This document shows positions 46,301-56,119 of a stretch of 64,000 bases of DNA, piece by piece (the stretch's first letter is position 1; every line of letters starts with the position of its first letter). A program made the translations under genes and the position numbers. Origin of the DNA: Choanephora cucurbitarum (lineage: Eukaryota > Mucoromycota > Mucoromycetes > Mucorales > Choanephoraceae); the NCBI GenBank assembly GCA_025331435.1, contig JAIWNI010000073.1, positions 1 through 64,000 of the forward strand, in the 5' to 3' direction. Below the pieces are notes generated by a model, which saw nothing but the letters and a program-made list of their open reading frames with translations, was not told where the DNA came from and did no database searches.

Positions 46301-47740
46301 TACCTTTTCCGGAAATAGATTGCACTTGAAACATTTTCAGATTGCGATAATAAAAGATTTAGAAGGAAAGACATTGCACACTTCTTTCGAATAGATTGCA
46401 CATACTCAGAACTACAAGAAACATATGAAATGAGCCTCAATTTTTTCAAGAAGACGGAAAAGGCAGTGTATTTGATGAGTACGGCAGTGAACCAGTTGAA
46501 ATGGAAGTTGATAACGAGCAGTTTACGCTTGAGGACGTTACCAACTATGGCACCTACAGGACTTGAAGCCTCCTGAAAAATTAGAGAAAATGAAAATTGT
46601 CAAAGCCGAGATTGTCGCTGACCAAGGCCATAGTCAGCGCAAATGCACCAAACATAGTGACGAGAAAAAGAAGCGCTTTTCCACCTCGTCTACATTGGAG
46701 GCTATAAAGTTCCTGAAGCAGTAAAAGAGCTGGACGTACCTAAGCGTACCGCTCACTATTGGTTCAAGAAGGAAGGAAGACGTGGCTCAAAAGAGAATCG
46801 AACAACCTGAAGAAGAAAGTTGGACAACCACAAAAATTCTCGACGAGGAGCACACATGTTTCTTGCTCCAGAGTTACAGCAAAGACCCTAGAGCCACTGT
46901 AAATGAAGCAATGGGAAAGTCTCACCAGCCAATTTGAAGATTGCAAAAATTGCTGTCCATGATGTTATGATCAATTATTGTGCTCTCATTAAGAAAGCTC
47001 ACTTTGAGCTCGAAAGAAAGAAACTCTCCTCGTAGCATTGAAGCACGCTTTCAATGGGGCAAGTCAATTTGATGCAGACAGACTTCCAAAGCAACTATTG
47101 ACAAGTCTGCTTTTCATATCCACTTGAGCCGTACTATGGCTTGGTCGACTAAGGGTACTCCGAGCTACTGTTGTTCAGCTCAAGACGAGAACAATCACTA
47201 TTTTGGGAGCAATGTCGTCGCAGAGGGTGTTATTCACATGAAGGTCAGAGTACCCTATCAAGAAAGATGGCAGGTGAGTCAAAGGCAAAAAAAAAAGAAG
47301 ACAGTAGGGAATTGTTTTATTTCAATTTCTGATACATTGGATGTACTTGATCGATGATGAGCAATACCTTGTTATGGACAATGCTCCTATCCATATTTCA
47401 TATTGAGAAGCTGATTGTCAGTAGAGGATATGTGTCTATCTTCTACCTTATTCCCATCCAATCGAGCAGTTCTGGTTTTTGGTTAGGAGTAAAGAGAGAG
47501 AGAGAAGGAGGTGACTTCAAGGATAGTTGATACTTGTAACAGTGTCTATTTGAAAGATCTTGATGGCTTCTGTCAATACTCTAAATTACAATAAAGAACC
47601 TCTTTGAGGTTGCAAATTTATGCAATCTTTTCTAAAGAAGTGTGTGCAATGTCTTCTAAATCTTTTATTAGCGCAATCTGAAAATGTTTCAAGTGCAATC
47701 TTTTTCTGTTGGAGTGTACAATCTATTTCCGGAAGAGGTG

Positions 47741-47742
<2 letters not shown>
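46301..47742 (+). mobile_element. Degenerate Tc1/mariner-like DNA transposon
   Basis: About 1.44 kb bounded by long imperfect inverted repeats. The left arm (46301-about 46410) and the inverted right arm (about 47612-47742) share ACCTYTTCCGGAAATAGATT, ACTTGAAACATTTTCAGATT and GATTTAGAAG blocks; the right arm has an extra segment of about 20 bp and smaller indels. Between them is a broken transposase reading frame. TA dinucleotides abut both ends, as expected for Tc1/mariner TA targets, and the right end runs into a (TA)n tract. Confidence 0.75.
46491..47490 (+). pseudogene. Tc1/mariner-like transposase remnant
   Basis: Plus-strand remnants in several frames with stops. Recognisable pieces: a helix-turn-helix-like part (STSSTLEAIKFLKQ), a first catalytic region (SAFHIHLSRTMAWSTKGTPS, matching the D.S.FH.H..R.YGWS.KGT pattern, with the expected Asp altered by the frame break), a second catalytic block (DEQYLVMDNAPIHIS, the DN[AS]..H motif) and a third (LLPYSHPIEQFW, the PY.P..NPIE.FW motif, shortened). 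Multiple frameshifts and nonsense codons mean it cannot make an active enzyme. Confidence 0.75.

Positions 47743-47774
<32 letters not shown>
47741..47774. repeat. (TA)n microsatellite
   Basis: About 34 bp of almost pure TA repeats at the right end of the Tc1/mariner remnant. It was either the TA-rich target chosen by the element or has expanded since. Confidence 0.9.
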
Positions 47775-47777
<3 letters not shown>

Positions 47778-47884
47778 CCCCTTTTCCCTTTATACCTTCA
47801 AAAGTCTTAACGACTCAATTTTGGATAATGAAGAGGGAAGGGATAGTAAGATATGAAATATATAAAAATAAAAAAGAAAAAGTT

Positions 47885-48742
47885 TTATGGTAGACGATGT
47901 CTCAACCAAGAAAACCAAGATGGGCGGGCGATTACCACATTTTCATCCTCGTCTTCGTTAACGGACGTATTGTTGGTCGTGCCTTCAACAATCCTTGTTG
48001 ACTTCGACTCATATTCCAATGTGGTGTTTTCTCCTTGTATAGAAAAAATCGAGTCGGCAATATGTGTACTGTTGTTTTGCTGGGCAGTAGGTTTGTAATA
48101 GTGTTTTTCAAACGTATTGGATCTGTGACTCCAATTAGCGTGTTGTTTGAATTGATAAATGGGGATAACATTCTTCACCACTTTCGTACTAGAAGCTGCT
48201 CGCATTGAATGTGGTCTGTAAATGGATGTATCTGTACCTGCTTTTTTCACAATTGTTGATACCCAATTGGCCACTGTGGAAGGACTTGTCGACTTCACCT
48301 TGTCAGGTTCATTGATATATGCCAGGAACAAACCATGGTCTTCTGTTAGATTCATTCGTAAAGGTGTTGACTGTTGTATAAAGTACCACAATGTTGATAC
48401 CATGCATATGTTCTTGTCTCCTATTAAGCCTAAGACCATAGATTTGACTTGAATTTCTTTTGCCTCTTAAAAGTGTAGCATTACTGAAACTAACTCTCCC
48501 TGGTGTAATTCTAACTGTACATTTCGATACTGAATACGACCCACGTCTGATCGTGGTTGAGCCATAGCTGTCAGACAAAATAAGATAATTGTCTTCGATT
48601 GTAGGTCATATAAGGTTAGAGAAGTAGTGTTGAGCCAGTTGTTCTTGATATAGTCCACTATTATATTTGTGTCCCATGTTTGTAACTTTTGTTTTGTCGG
48701 AGTTTTGACTTTTGAACGCTTCTTTGCCTTGAAGAACTCCAA
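47885..48742 (-). pseudogene. Tyrosine recombinase of DIRS element (broken)
   Basis: Two frames. 48742-48467 covers the N-terminal core with the first catalytic Arg region (AMAQPRSDVGRIQYRNVQLE). 48439-47885 carries the C-terminal HxxR and Tyr box (YRPHSMRAASSTKVV, then HANWSHRSNTFEKHYYKP with the Tyr). A stop at 48467 and a frame change separate them, so the enzyme is dead unless read through. Confidence 0.75.
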
Positions 48743-48782
48743 TATGGAATGTTAGAGTAGTTGTGAGGTCTCTCTGCATGTG

Positions 48783-49640
48783 TCAAATATGCAATAAAGC
48801 TTCCCCCACTACCGGTATCATCAATGTCATTTTTCCCGTGAGGCTGGCATACCAACGGCAGCTGTACTGATAAAGCTGCGTCTTTAGTGCCTGCTTTATT
48901 CGACTCATTAGTTTGTCTATCTTCTTCTTGGGAACTGAGATCTGCATCTTTCTTGTGTTGAACGTGAAGCCTATAAACTCCTGTTGTTGCATAGGAGTTA
49001 AAACACTCTTTTGGTAATTTATCAAGAAACCTAGTTGTTCTAAGTGTTTCATTACTCTCTGAGTATGTTCTCTGGTTTCGTTCGTCGTAGATCCCAGGAT
49101 GCAAACATCGTCCAAATAGTAGAGGAAGCGAATTCCCTGTTGTCGGAGAGGTTCTATAGCAAATCTCATCAATTTGGTGAATACTCGTGGGCTGACACTC
49201 ATTCCAAACGCTAACGTCTTGTACTGATACACAATTTCCTGGTTCTGAAATGTGAGATATTTCTTTGAGCTGGGATGGATTGGTGTAACTACATAGGCAT
49301 CTTTCAGGTCCAACTTGCATATAAAATCGTTCTGTTCTATAATCTCCCTCAGAGCGGGAACTCCTTCCATCTTGAAATGATGACATTGGATATAATTATT
49401 GATTTGTTGGCAGTCGAGTATAGGTCGTCGCTTCGTTGCTTCCTGAATTGTGAAAAAATTGGAGAGATAGTCTGTGTTCTGTGTTGGAGATTTCTCTATA
49501 ATTCCCGCTTGCATAAATTTCTCCACTGCTTCGTTCACCGCTAGTTGTTCTGTTCAATTCAATTTTATCTGACGCAATTTCCATGGCTGTGGTTTCCTTA
49601 TGAGAGGTATCTGGTTTCCCTCTGTCGCTACTGATATAGG
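48783..49640 (-). pseudogene. DIRS-type reverse transcriptase (broken)
   Basis: RT core with RRPILDCQQINNYIQ, FICKLDLKDAYVVTPIHPSS, KTLAFGMSVSPRVFTKLMRF and the catalytic FLYYLDDVCILGS. Upstream sequence (PQPWKLRQIKLN) is in the same frame but separated by a TGA near 49553. The open part is 49538-48783, ending right after ASLTGKMTLMIPVVGEALLH. Confidence 0.78.
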
Positions 49641-49662
49641 CCAAGAATGGTCGGTGGTTGAT

Positions 49663-49977
49663 TTATCCATTTCTGTTAGGTTCCTTGCCTAAAAAAAGAT
49701 CCTCGTAGTCCATTGCCTCTATCATACTTGTTTCCTCTTCCACCTCGGTGATTACCTCTAAATCTATTACCTCGACCACCTCCCCTGTATCCACTGGCTT
49801 GCAGAACCAGCTTCTGTTCAAAGTTTGCTTGGTGTAGTTTGGTGAGGAACTCGTCGCTGTAGGCATTCTTTGTTTTTGAATCTTCTTCAGTTGGCTCCAA
49901 GTGTTTGATGCTGTTGGAGATGTGGCGACCTGATGGCCCAAGATATGACAATTAAACTGATTAGTCGTCCCCTTCAA
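49663..49977 (-). pseudogene. Gag-like remnant of DIRS element
   Basis: Two overlapping frames, one with a Gly/Arg box (GYRGGGRGNRFRGNHRGGRG), typical of the nucleic-acid-binding gag tail of DIRS and related elements. No intact gag is present. Confidence 0.5.
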
Positions 49978-50450
49978 TCTACATGGTATATTTTTGTTTT
50001 TTGAAGACTGTTTCTGTTGTTGAATCGCCCTTGAAGACTGTATGCTGATTAGATGAAAATGAAGAATTGAAGAACTGTTGTTTCCGCTTGTTTTGGTTGA
50101 TTAGAAGATAATTCTATCATCGGTCCTGGTGCCTATGATACGGAGTATCTTGCTGAAAAGAAAGAAGAAAGACAAAGAAAAATAACACAAGAAGTTAGAA
50201 ATGGAAGTTAGAAATGGAAGTTGAAGAAGAAGTATAGCAAGAAAAGAAGACTGAATTGATTTGAAGAAGCAGGTTTATTTATTGAAGAAATTAATTGGTG
50301 CTGTTGAAGTCGTCGTCGTTGTGTCTCTGTTGCGTTTTTGTTTCGTTTGCATCGTTTTGTTCCTGTTTTGCCTGTGATGTAGTTGTAGATGTCAAGAAAA
50401 AAAAATTGTAGAAGAAAAAAAAAATACCGGAGTTTGAAAAGAAGAAAATT
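49978..50450. other. Sequence between DIRS remnant and TIR element
   Basis: Purine-rich (GAAGAA-type) sequence, probably partly the 5' region of the DIRS element. No gene supported. A short TACCGGAGTTTGAA at 50425-50438 resembles the inner end of the adjacent TIR. Confidence 0.35.
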
Positions 50451-50454
50451 GAAG

Positions 50455-50500
50455 GAGGGCAGATAAAACCTGTGTATTAAAACCTGCGTACCCGGAGTTT
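50455..50500 (+). repeat. Left terminal inverted repeat
   Basis: 46 bp, matching the inverse of 62561-62620 apart from a few substitutions and one missing 14-bp unit (GTGTACTAAAACCT). Confidence 0.7.
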
Positions 50501-50514
50501 AAATATATAAAAAA

Positions 50515-51927
50515 ATGGCTCTTCCCAACTCCCAACAGTTTTTTCGGAGAGCGGAGTCTGAACCGGCTTCGCCACCAATTATACAGCCAAAAAAGAAAAC
50601 CTATGCTCAAGTGCTCACCTCCAAGCACAAGGTGTCACTGATGCATAGCGATGTACAGGCCTCTCACACAGACAGCGACACACCAGTAATAGAGATCCAC
50701 TCTCGGATCTATAGATCGTCTAGACGCCCGAATGCTTTCTTGCTTGACATCTCTCGCATCGGCAAGCAGTACAGCGACCTACAGTGTATTCAGGAACTCG
50801 GCAAGCAACACCCGGGTGTTCACGCCTGTTCAGTAATCAATGACAAGCAACTTCACTACTTAGAGGCATATATTGCCAAAGAAAAGGACGACAATGACCT
50901 CGAAACAAATGGGGTCTTCTTTGGTAAAAGTAAGACCAAAGTGTACCCGTGCAGAGCTTCCGATGTTGAGTCCACATACATCGACTTGAAATTGACCAAC
51001 CTTCCTCCTCTCTCCCGAACAGAGGTTTTGGAGGGCTTGAAACAGAGTTTGAAACCGTTTGGACAAGTGGTAGACGTTGGTATCCATACCGAGCCAGTTA
51101 CTGGCATTTTCCTTGGCACAGGATATGCAGTACTTGCCATCATTACTCAGGAACAGCAGTCACCTACCACAGATAGTCAGGACCAGTCGATTAAGCACCA
51201 ACCACTAGATCACAACATTCCTTGGTGCGAAGATAGCAACGACGTTTTTCATGCAACATGGCACAACATGCCCACCTGGTGTCGCTACTGTCACCAGACA
51301 AATCATACCAAATTTGAGTGTGATAAGGCAAAAGCCCGGATTATTTGTTACTCATGTAATCAATTGGGACATCGCTCTTTCGAATGCCCTCGTAAGAACG
51401 TTGCTACTCAAAACAAAAAGCGGAAGATGCCGAAGCGATCATCTCCGGCACCTGCTCCTTCAAGGGAGGCAATGAAATCGGCATATGCGGAAACATCTAC
51501 GCCTACACCACATCCAGAGAGTCATTCGACTTCCCATCAGACCACAACACCCACATTGGCTGATGACTTTATGAGCGAAGATGATGAGAACGACAAAGAC
51601 TTTGACCCCATGAGTGAGTCTGACGACGACAGCGAGTTGTCCCACTCGGATATCGATACAGATGAAGTGGACACAGTATCCCACGAAGAAAAGGACCTCC
51701 TGCTATCGGAGGCTAACAAAGACATAGAACAGGTATTAGCTTCCGCCTTAAAAGCCAAAAAGACATACGTCCAGCAGATCCAGCAGCTCAAATCCCACCC
51801 TGCAGGCGTGGAATTGTCCGCTACAGAAAGTGAAACACTAGATCAACTCACAAAAGAACTAGATGTAGTAGAGAGGAGTATAGAGAACATTACGAACCAG
51901 GAGCACAATGGCGCTTCCCCTCAATAA
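50515..51927 (+). CDS. LINE ORF1: nucleic-acid-binding protein with two CCHC knuckles
   Basis: 470 residues, starting MALPNSQQFFRRAESEPASP. The middle (DLKLTNLPPLSRTEVLEGLK, QVVDVGIHTEPVTGIFLGTG) has an RRM-like layout. Two zinc knuckles follow, CRYCHQTNHTKFEC and CYSCNQLGHRSFEC (CX2CX4HX4C), then a basic stretch, an acidic Ser/Asp-rich region and a C-terminal helical segment. It coats element RNA and aids target-primed reverse transcription by family analogy. The protein is identical to that of copy 2. Confidence 0.9.
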   Translation: MALPNSQQFFRRAESEPASPPIIQPKKKTYAQVLTSKHKVSLMHSDVQASHTDSDTPVIEIHSRIYRSSRRPNAFLLDISRIGKQYSDLQCIQELGKQHPGVHACSVINDKQLHYLEAYIAKEKDDNDLETNGVFFGKSKTKVYPCRASDVESTYIDLKLTNLPPLSRTEVLEGLKQSLKPFGQVVDVGIHTEPVTGIFLGTGYAVLAIITQEQQSPTTDSQDQSIKHQPLDHNIPWCEDSNDVFHATWHNMPTWCRYCHQTNHTKFECDKAKARIICYSCNQLGHRSFECPRKNVATQNKKRKMPKRSSPAPAPSREAMKSAYAETSTPTPHPESHSTSHQTTTPTLADDFMSEDDENDKDFDPMSESDDDSELSHSDIDTDEVDTVSHEEKDLLLSEANKDIEQVLASALKAKKTYVQQIQQLKSHPAGVELSATESETLDQLTKELDVVERSIENITNQEHNGASPQ

Positions 51928-51944
51928 GTTTTCTCTATATTTTT

Positions 51945-54900
51945 ATGAAAGAAATTATGCTAAAATATGCCTCACTAAATGCAAATAGCTTAGTGAAAAC
52001 CCATTCCACTCCTTTACAAAAAGATTACATCCGTTATCTTCGACTTCAACAATACGATATTATATGCTTTCAAGAAACCCAAGTCAGACACACTGACCAA
52101 GGTACCCGTCTCAATATGCTTTTCCAATGCAACCAATCTTTCTGGACGTCCAAAGTGGGAATTGTGTCCTTTTCAAATGACCTACAACTCTCTGTAATTG
52201 ACACGTCCTCTTTCTTTGACTCTGAAAGAATTCAACTCATCCAAGTTGAACACACCCAACAGCAACATGAACCTTTTTATCTACTGAACCTGTACGCTCC
52301 TGCAGGAGCCAGTACGGCTCGCCGTACATTCTTTAGACATCTTCATGATCTCCTAGACAATATGCGAAATATCATTGATTTCGATCAACTTATTATATCT
52401 GGTGACTTCAACTACTCACACTTGCGACAAAGCGACTTAACTACATCCACATCACAAAGATGGAGGAGTATGCTAAGTCAAACTTTCTACAACGCTATGA
52501 ATACCGGCGACCTACAAGATTTCCCCACTTTCCAACGCAAAAGAGGGACCGACTACTCCATGTCAACCATTGATTACATCTACTTAGGAAAGGATATTTC
52601 AATAGGCCTATGTGACACTGACATTTCCCCACTCCCTAGCATCTGGTCAGACCATTCTGTGCTGAGTGTGCATATCCGTATGGGTACCTCTTCGACAGGC
52701 CCTGGGCTCTGGAGGGGTAATCCGACTTATGCATCACACTCAAAACTGCGCACCCACCTAGAACTAAGACTACAAAAACTGATGACAGGCTGGCAGGAAG
52801 ACCTTACTGCTCAGCAGAAATGGGAACAGGTAAAGGAAACCACTCGCAGGGTGATTAAGTCCTACTCTGTAGAATACAACGATTGGAGAACACGCACTCT
52901 GCGTTTACTGGAAAAACGTCGGAACAGAATACTTCGAACGAAGCCAACGCCATCACTCAGATCGCTGCTTCTACCTCCTCTAGACCGCCAGATTCAGACT
53001 CTGCAGCAGGAAATAGCTCAGATTGCAATCCTTAAATCAGGCATCCGCTGGCAGGAGAATGGAGAGAAAAACATCTCATACCTCAAATCGATACACACTC
53101 GGAGGACCGCGCAACAGCGTATGACAGGTCTGCGGGATACGTCGAGTACCATCCCTGATCACACACATACCAACCAGAAAGACATGGAGACGATCGCACA
53201 TAGGTTTTACCAGAATCTATATACTGCTGATCCGGTAAGTAGGGATTCCATAGATCAATATCTGCAGACCATCCGCTTTGACCGACGACTAAGCGAGGAT
53301 GACAAAGATGAATTGATGGACTATATCACAAGTGAAACCCTTCAGCACCTATCCAAGAGAAGCCCCAAGCAGAGCAGTCCAGGTAGTGACGGATTAGGTT
53401 ATACTTACCTCAATCTACTTTTTAGCCTTCCAATCTTAGAATCACTCGTTGAAGAGGTTTATAATGATGCACTTACCAAAGGTATTATCCCTCCCTCATG
53501 GAAGGATATCCGGGTACGACTTCTCCCCAAGAAAAACGATCTTCAGGATCTGAAAAATTGGAGACCCATATCTCTAATCAATTGTGATGCGAAGGTGTTT
53601 ACTAGATTGCTGACCAAGAGGATGGCTCCCATAGTGTCTAGGTTGATCAACCCCTATCAAACAGGCTTTCTGCCTGGCAGATTCATTGGGGAAAATGGTT
53701 TGCTGGTGCATTTGATCGTACAACAGGCACAGCATCAATCAGCACCGGGCATCGGCCTCTTATTGGACCAGGAAAAGGCCTATGATAGGGTGTTAGGTAC
53801 TTACCTTACTCAGGTACTGCATGCGTTCGGATTTCCCTCTACGATGATCCACAGCCTCAATAGTTTGTTTTTCGGCAACTCAGTACGCATTAATGTGAAC
53901 GGGTTTTTCACATCGCCGGTATATCAGGAACGTGGCCTCCGACAGGGTGATCCTCTATCGCCTCTCTTGTTCAATTTGGCATTAGAACCTTTGCTCCTAT
54001 CCATCCTTCAGGATGAGTCCTACGTGGGATATGTCTCAACCCATTCCGACCAAAGACAACAGGTGAAATGCTTGGCTTACGCTGACGACATATGTGTCTT
54101 TGTAAATGATAGGAATGATTTCCTTAGACTACAACATCATCTTCAGAACTATGGGGCTGTATCCAATGCCCGTTTCAATCAGCATAAGACTGAGGCCTTC
54201 TCACTGAATGGACGTGAGCATCAGCAATGGCAGACCCTCCTTCACGAACAACACATATCCCAGTACTATCATGCCTCCGCACCTACCGCTTTCCGTTATT
54301 TGGGGTTTTATATCTGCTACTCTGTGCCTCAACGCAGATATGTCGAAAACATGTTGCTTGAGAAAATTAAAAACCAGATACAAGCATTCGCCGCTAGGGG
54401 TCTCTCTCTGAGAGGACGAGCCACAGTAGCCAACACCCTCATTCTCTCAAGACTTTGGTTCACCCTCAGACTCCTCAGTCCTCCCAAACGCTTCTTTGAA
54501 AAACTGCGAAGCATGATCTATACGTTTGTCTGGCAGAACAAATATCCCAGAGTGGCTTTTAACCAACTCTGTCTTGACTTCACCAAAGGAGGAGTAGGCC
54601 TGCTTGAACCGTCTCGACAACACCTGCTGCTACAAATGAAATGGATCTTTAGCCTCTTCTCTCGTTCAGATGACGGGTTGGTGACCTCTGCTCTGAAATA
54701 TCATTTAGGCTTCCTGTCCCCTGTTTCCACATTACCCTCACTGGCCCTGTTTGAACCTGCCTTCCGTTCTCATCCACTCTGCTCCCACACATCGATTCTA
54801 CCAGTAATCTTTCGTGCCTTCGACCACTTGGGAGTTCAGTTTGACATTTCTACTCTTCCTGTTGGCCTTCTCCTGAAGTTACCATTACAAAGAATGTTTA

Positions 54901-55721
54901 GAAACATTCCCCAGAATCATTGGCTACATCGACATTCTACGTTATTGGCCGAGACCTTTCTTATTGTTGACCCAATCCAAAAACGACTTCGTTTGAAGAT
55001 ACAGGCCGAGTACACAGTATTCCCTCGACTATGTTATACCTTATTCTTGGATGTATTGCAACGTCGACGAATCCAACTGCTACCCTTTCTCTGGCAATAT
55101 ATTATACAGGATATCGACCCTGATCTTTCGGTTCCCCCGCTCTCCTCTCTACAGAGTCAGCTGACTTCTCACTCTCTTTGGACACGCTTTACCTCAAGGG
55201 GCTATACGATGCACGAATTTCACGAAGCTACCGATCGCAGTCTACCAATCGCAGCTAGTAGACTCCGCCTATTCTGGTCAGTTTCTATGCCTTTGCCTGC
55301 AAGAGACGTTTGGTTTCGCTTACTTTGCCGGAAGTTACCAACCGCAGCTGTTCTCTCGACCTTTGGACGGGCCCCATCCGACCGCTGCAGGCTATGCCAT
55401 ATACAAGTAGACTCCTTTCCCCACTTCGTGGTTCATTGTCCCTTCAAATGGTCCATATGGATTGACATCCTCGCATGCTTCTACCCGTTCATATATTTCA
55501 CACCTACACAGATTTACAACACGCTCTGCTTCGAAGGCCACCACCCTCTTGTGCCAATGGACCAGAAACTTCTCACAATTCTCTCTGTTACACAGTGGCG
55601 AATTTGGTCAGCCTACTGGAACTATATCATCCATTCCTCCCCCTTCGAAAACGAGCGAATTGTCGATGACATTATTAACCATTGCTCAATTTCGCTCAAA
55701 AGTCATCCTCTGTTAGACTAA
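51945..55721 (+). CDS. LINE ORF2: AP endonuclease-reverse transcriptase
   Basis: 1258 residues, starting 17 bp after the ORF1 stop. APE-type endonuclease: SLNANSLVK, CFQETQ, NLYAPAGA, ISGDFNYSHL, TIDYIYLG and the catalytic WSDHSVLSV. RT: LPKKNDLQDLKNWRPISLIN, YQTGFLPGRF, LLLDQEKAYDRV, RGLRQGDPLSPLLFNLAL and the active-site CLAYADDICVFV. C-terminal CCHC knuckle: CRLCHIQVDSFPHFVVHC. No RNase H. The frame is fully open and all catalytic residues are present, so the copy may be active. Confidence 0.95.
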   Translation: MKEIMLKYASLNANSLVKTHSTPLQKDYIRYLRLQQYDIICFQETQVRHTDQGTRLNMLFQCNQSFWTSKVGIVSFSNDLQLSVIDTSSFFDSERIQLIQVEHTQQQHEPFYLLNLYAPAGASTARRTFFRHLHDLLDNMRNIIDFDQLIISGDFNYSHLRQSDLTTSTSQRWRSMLSQTFYNAMNTGDLQDFPTFQRKRGTDYSMSTIDYIYLGKDISIGLCDTDISPLPSIWSDHSVLSVHIRMGTSSTGPGLWRGNPTYASHSKLRTHLELRLQKLMTGWQEDLTAQQKWEQVKETTRRVIKSYSVEYNDWRTRTLRLLEKRRNRILRTKPTPSLRSLLLPPLDRQIQTLQQEIAQIAILKSGIRWQENGEKNISYLKSIHTRRTAQQRMTGLRDTSSTIPDHTHTNQKDMETIAHRFYQNLYTADPVSRDSIDQYLQTIRFDRRLSEDDKDELMDYITSETLQHLSKRSPKQSSPGSDGLGYTYLNLLFSLPILESLVEEVYNDALTKGIIPPSWKDIRVRLLPKKNDLQDLKNWRPISLINCDAKVFTRLLTKRMAPIVSRLINPYQTGFLPGRFIGENGLLVHLIVQQAQHQSAPGIGLLLDQEKAYDRVLGTYLTQVLHAFGFPSTMIHSLNSLFFGNSVRINVNGFFTSPVYQERGLRQGDPLSPLLFNLALEPLLLSILQDESYVGYVSTHSDQRQQVKCLAYADDICVFVNDRNDFLRLQHHLQNYGAVSNARFNQHKTEAFSLNGREHQQWQTLLHEQHISQYYHASAPTAFRYLGFYICYSVPQRRYVENMLLEKIKNQIQAFAARGLSLRGRATVANTLILSRLWFTLRLLSPPKRFFEKLRSMIYTFVWQNKYPRVAFNQLCLDFTKGGVGLLEPSRQHLLLQMKWIFSLFSRSDDGLVTSALKYHLGFLSPVSTLPSLALFEPAFRSHPLCSHTSILPVIFRAFDHLGVQFDISTLPVGLLLKLPLQRMFRNIPQNHWLHRHSTLLAETFLIVDPIQKRLRLKIQAEYTVFPRLCYTLFLDVLQRRRIQLLPFLWQYIIQDIDPDLSVPPLSSLQSQLTSHSLWTRFTSRGYTMHEFHEATDRSLPIAASRLRLFWSVSMPLPARDVWFRLLCRKLPTAAVLSTFGRAPSDRCRLCHIQVDSFPHFVVHCPFKWSIWIDILACFYPFIYFTPTQIYNTLCFEGHHPLVPMDQKLLTILSVTQWRIWSAYWNYIIHSSPFENERIVDDIINHCSISLKSHPLLD

Positions 55722-55843
55722 GTCATTGACTGACTTCCCTTCTCATAGCCCGTTTTCCACGTCACACCTCTCAGCGATGTTTGACTATATTATTTTTAAA
55801 GATAATAAAATTAATTTTAAAAAAAATAAATAAATATATAAAA

Positions 55844-56119
55844 TAGTAAAAGCTGTCACTGGACTTTAGCAGAATCACTTTACACTTTTTGCTTCTTTAT
55901 AGTGTACTAATCAGTTTTGAGAAAACATTCATATCACTACGATTTGAACAAATAGAATAAAACAGCATTGCTGTGTTAAAAAATATTATGCTTGTTGATA
56001 TGATAAAGAAAAAATAAATAAAAAAAAGCGAAATTAGCGTTTGAGCATATAGCAAACAAAGATTGTGCTTCTTGCTCTTAGAAGCTCTTGAGGACATTCA
56101 AAAGAGTCGCTAAGCTCTT
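55844..56119. other. Inner sequence of the TIR element
   Basis: Sequence of the pre-existing DNA transposon between LINE copy 1 and the zinc-finger remnant. No gene supported. Confidence 0.4.

Larger units (their letters stand above)
47885..49977 (-). mobile_element. Degenerate DIRS-type (tyrosine-recombinase) retrotransposon
   Basis: In minus-strand order: Gly/Arg-rich gag-like remnant (49977-49663), DIRS-type reverse transcriptase (about 49640-48783) and tyrosine recombinase (48742-47885). RT plus tyrosine recombinase on one element is diagnostic of the DIRS order. The segment that should hold RNase H (and, in many DIRS, a methyltransferase) between RT and recombinase is missing: the RT frame ends and recombinase sequence begins about 40 bp on. 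Terminal repeats were not identified, so outer limits are those of the recognisable coding remnants. Confidence 0.8.
50513..55830 (+). mobile_element. LINE (non-LTR retrotransposon) copy 1
   Basis: Two-ORF LINE, 5.3 kb, with an A-rich 3' tail, flanked by a 13-bp duplication TAAATATATAAAA at 50500-50512 and 55831-55843. The 5' end lies at the ORF1 start codon, with no 5' leader of its own. No RNase H region follows RT and a C-terminal CCHC motif is present, placing it with L1/Tx1-type LINEs rather than Tad. Confidence 0.92.

Noticed and set aside
50455..50500. Shared sequence upstream of both LINE copies read as a LINE 5' UTR
   Set aside because: It lies outside both target duplications, differs between copies while the LINE bodies are identical, and is better explained as the TIRs of the host transposon.
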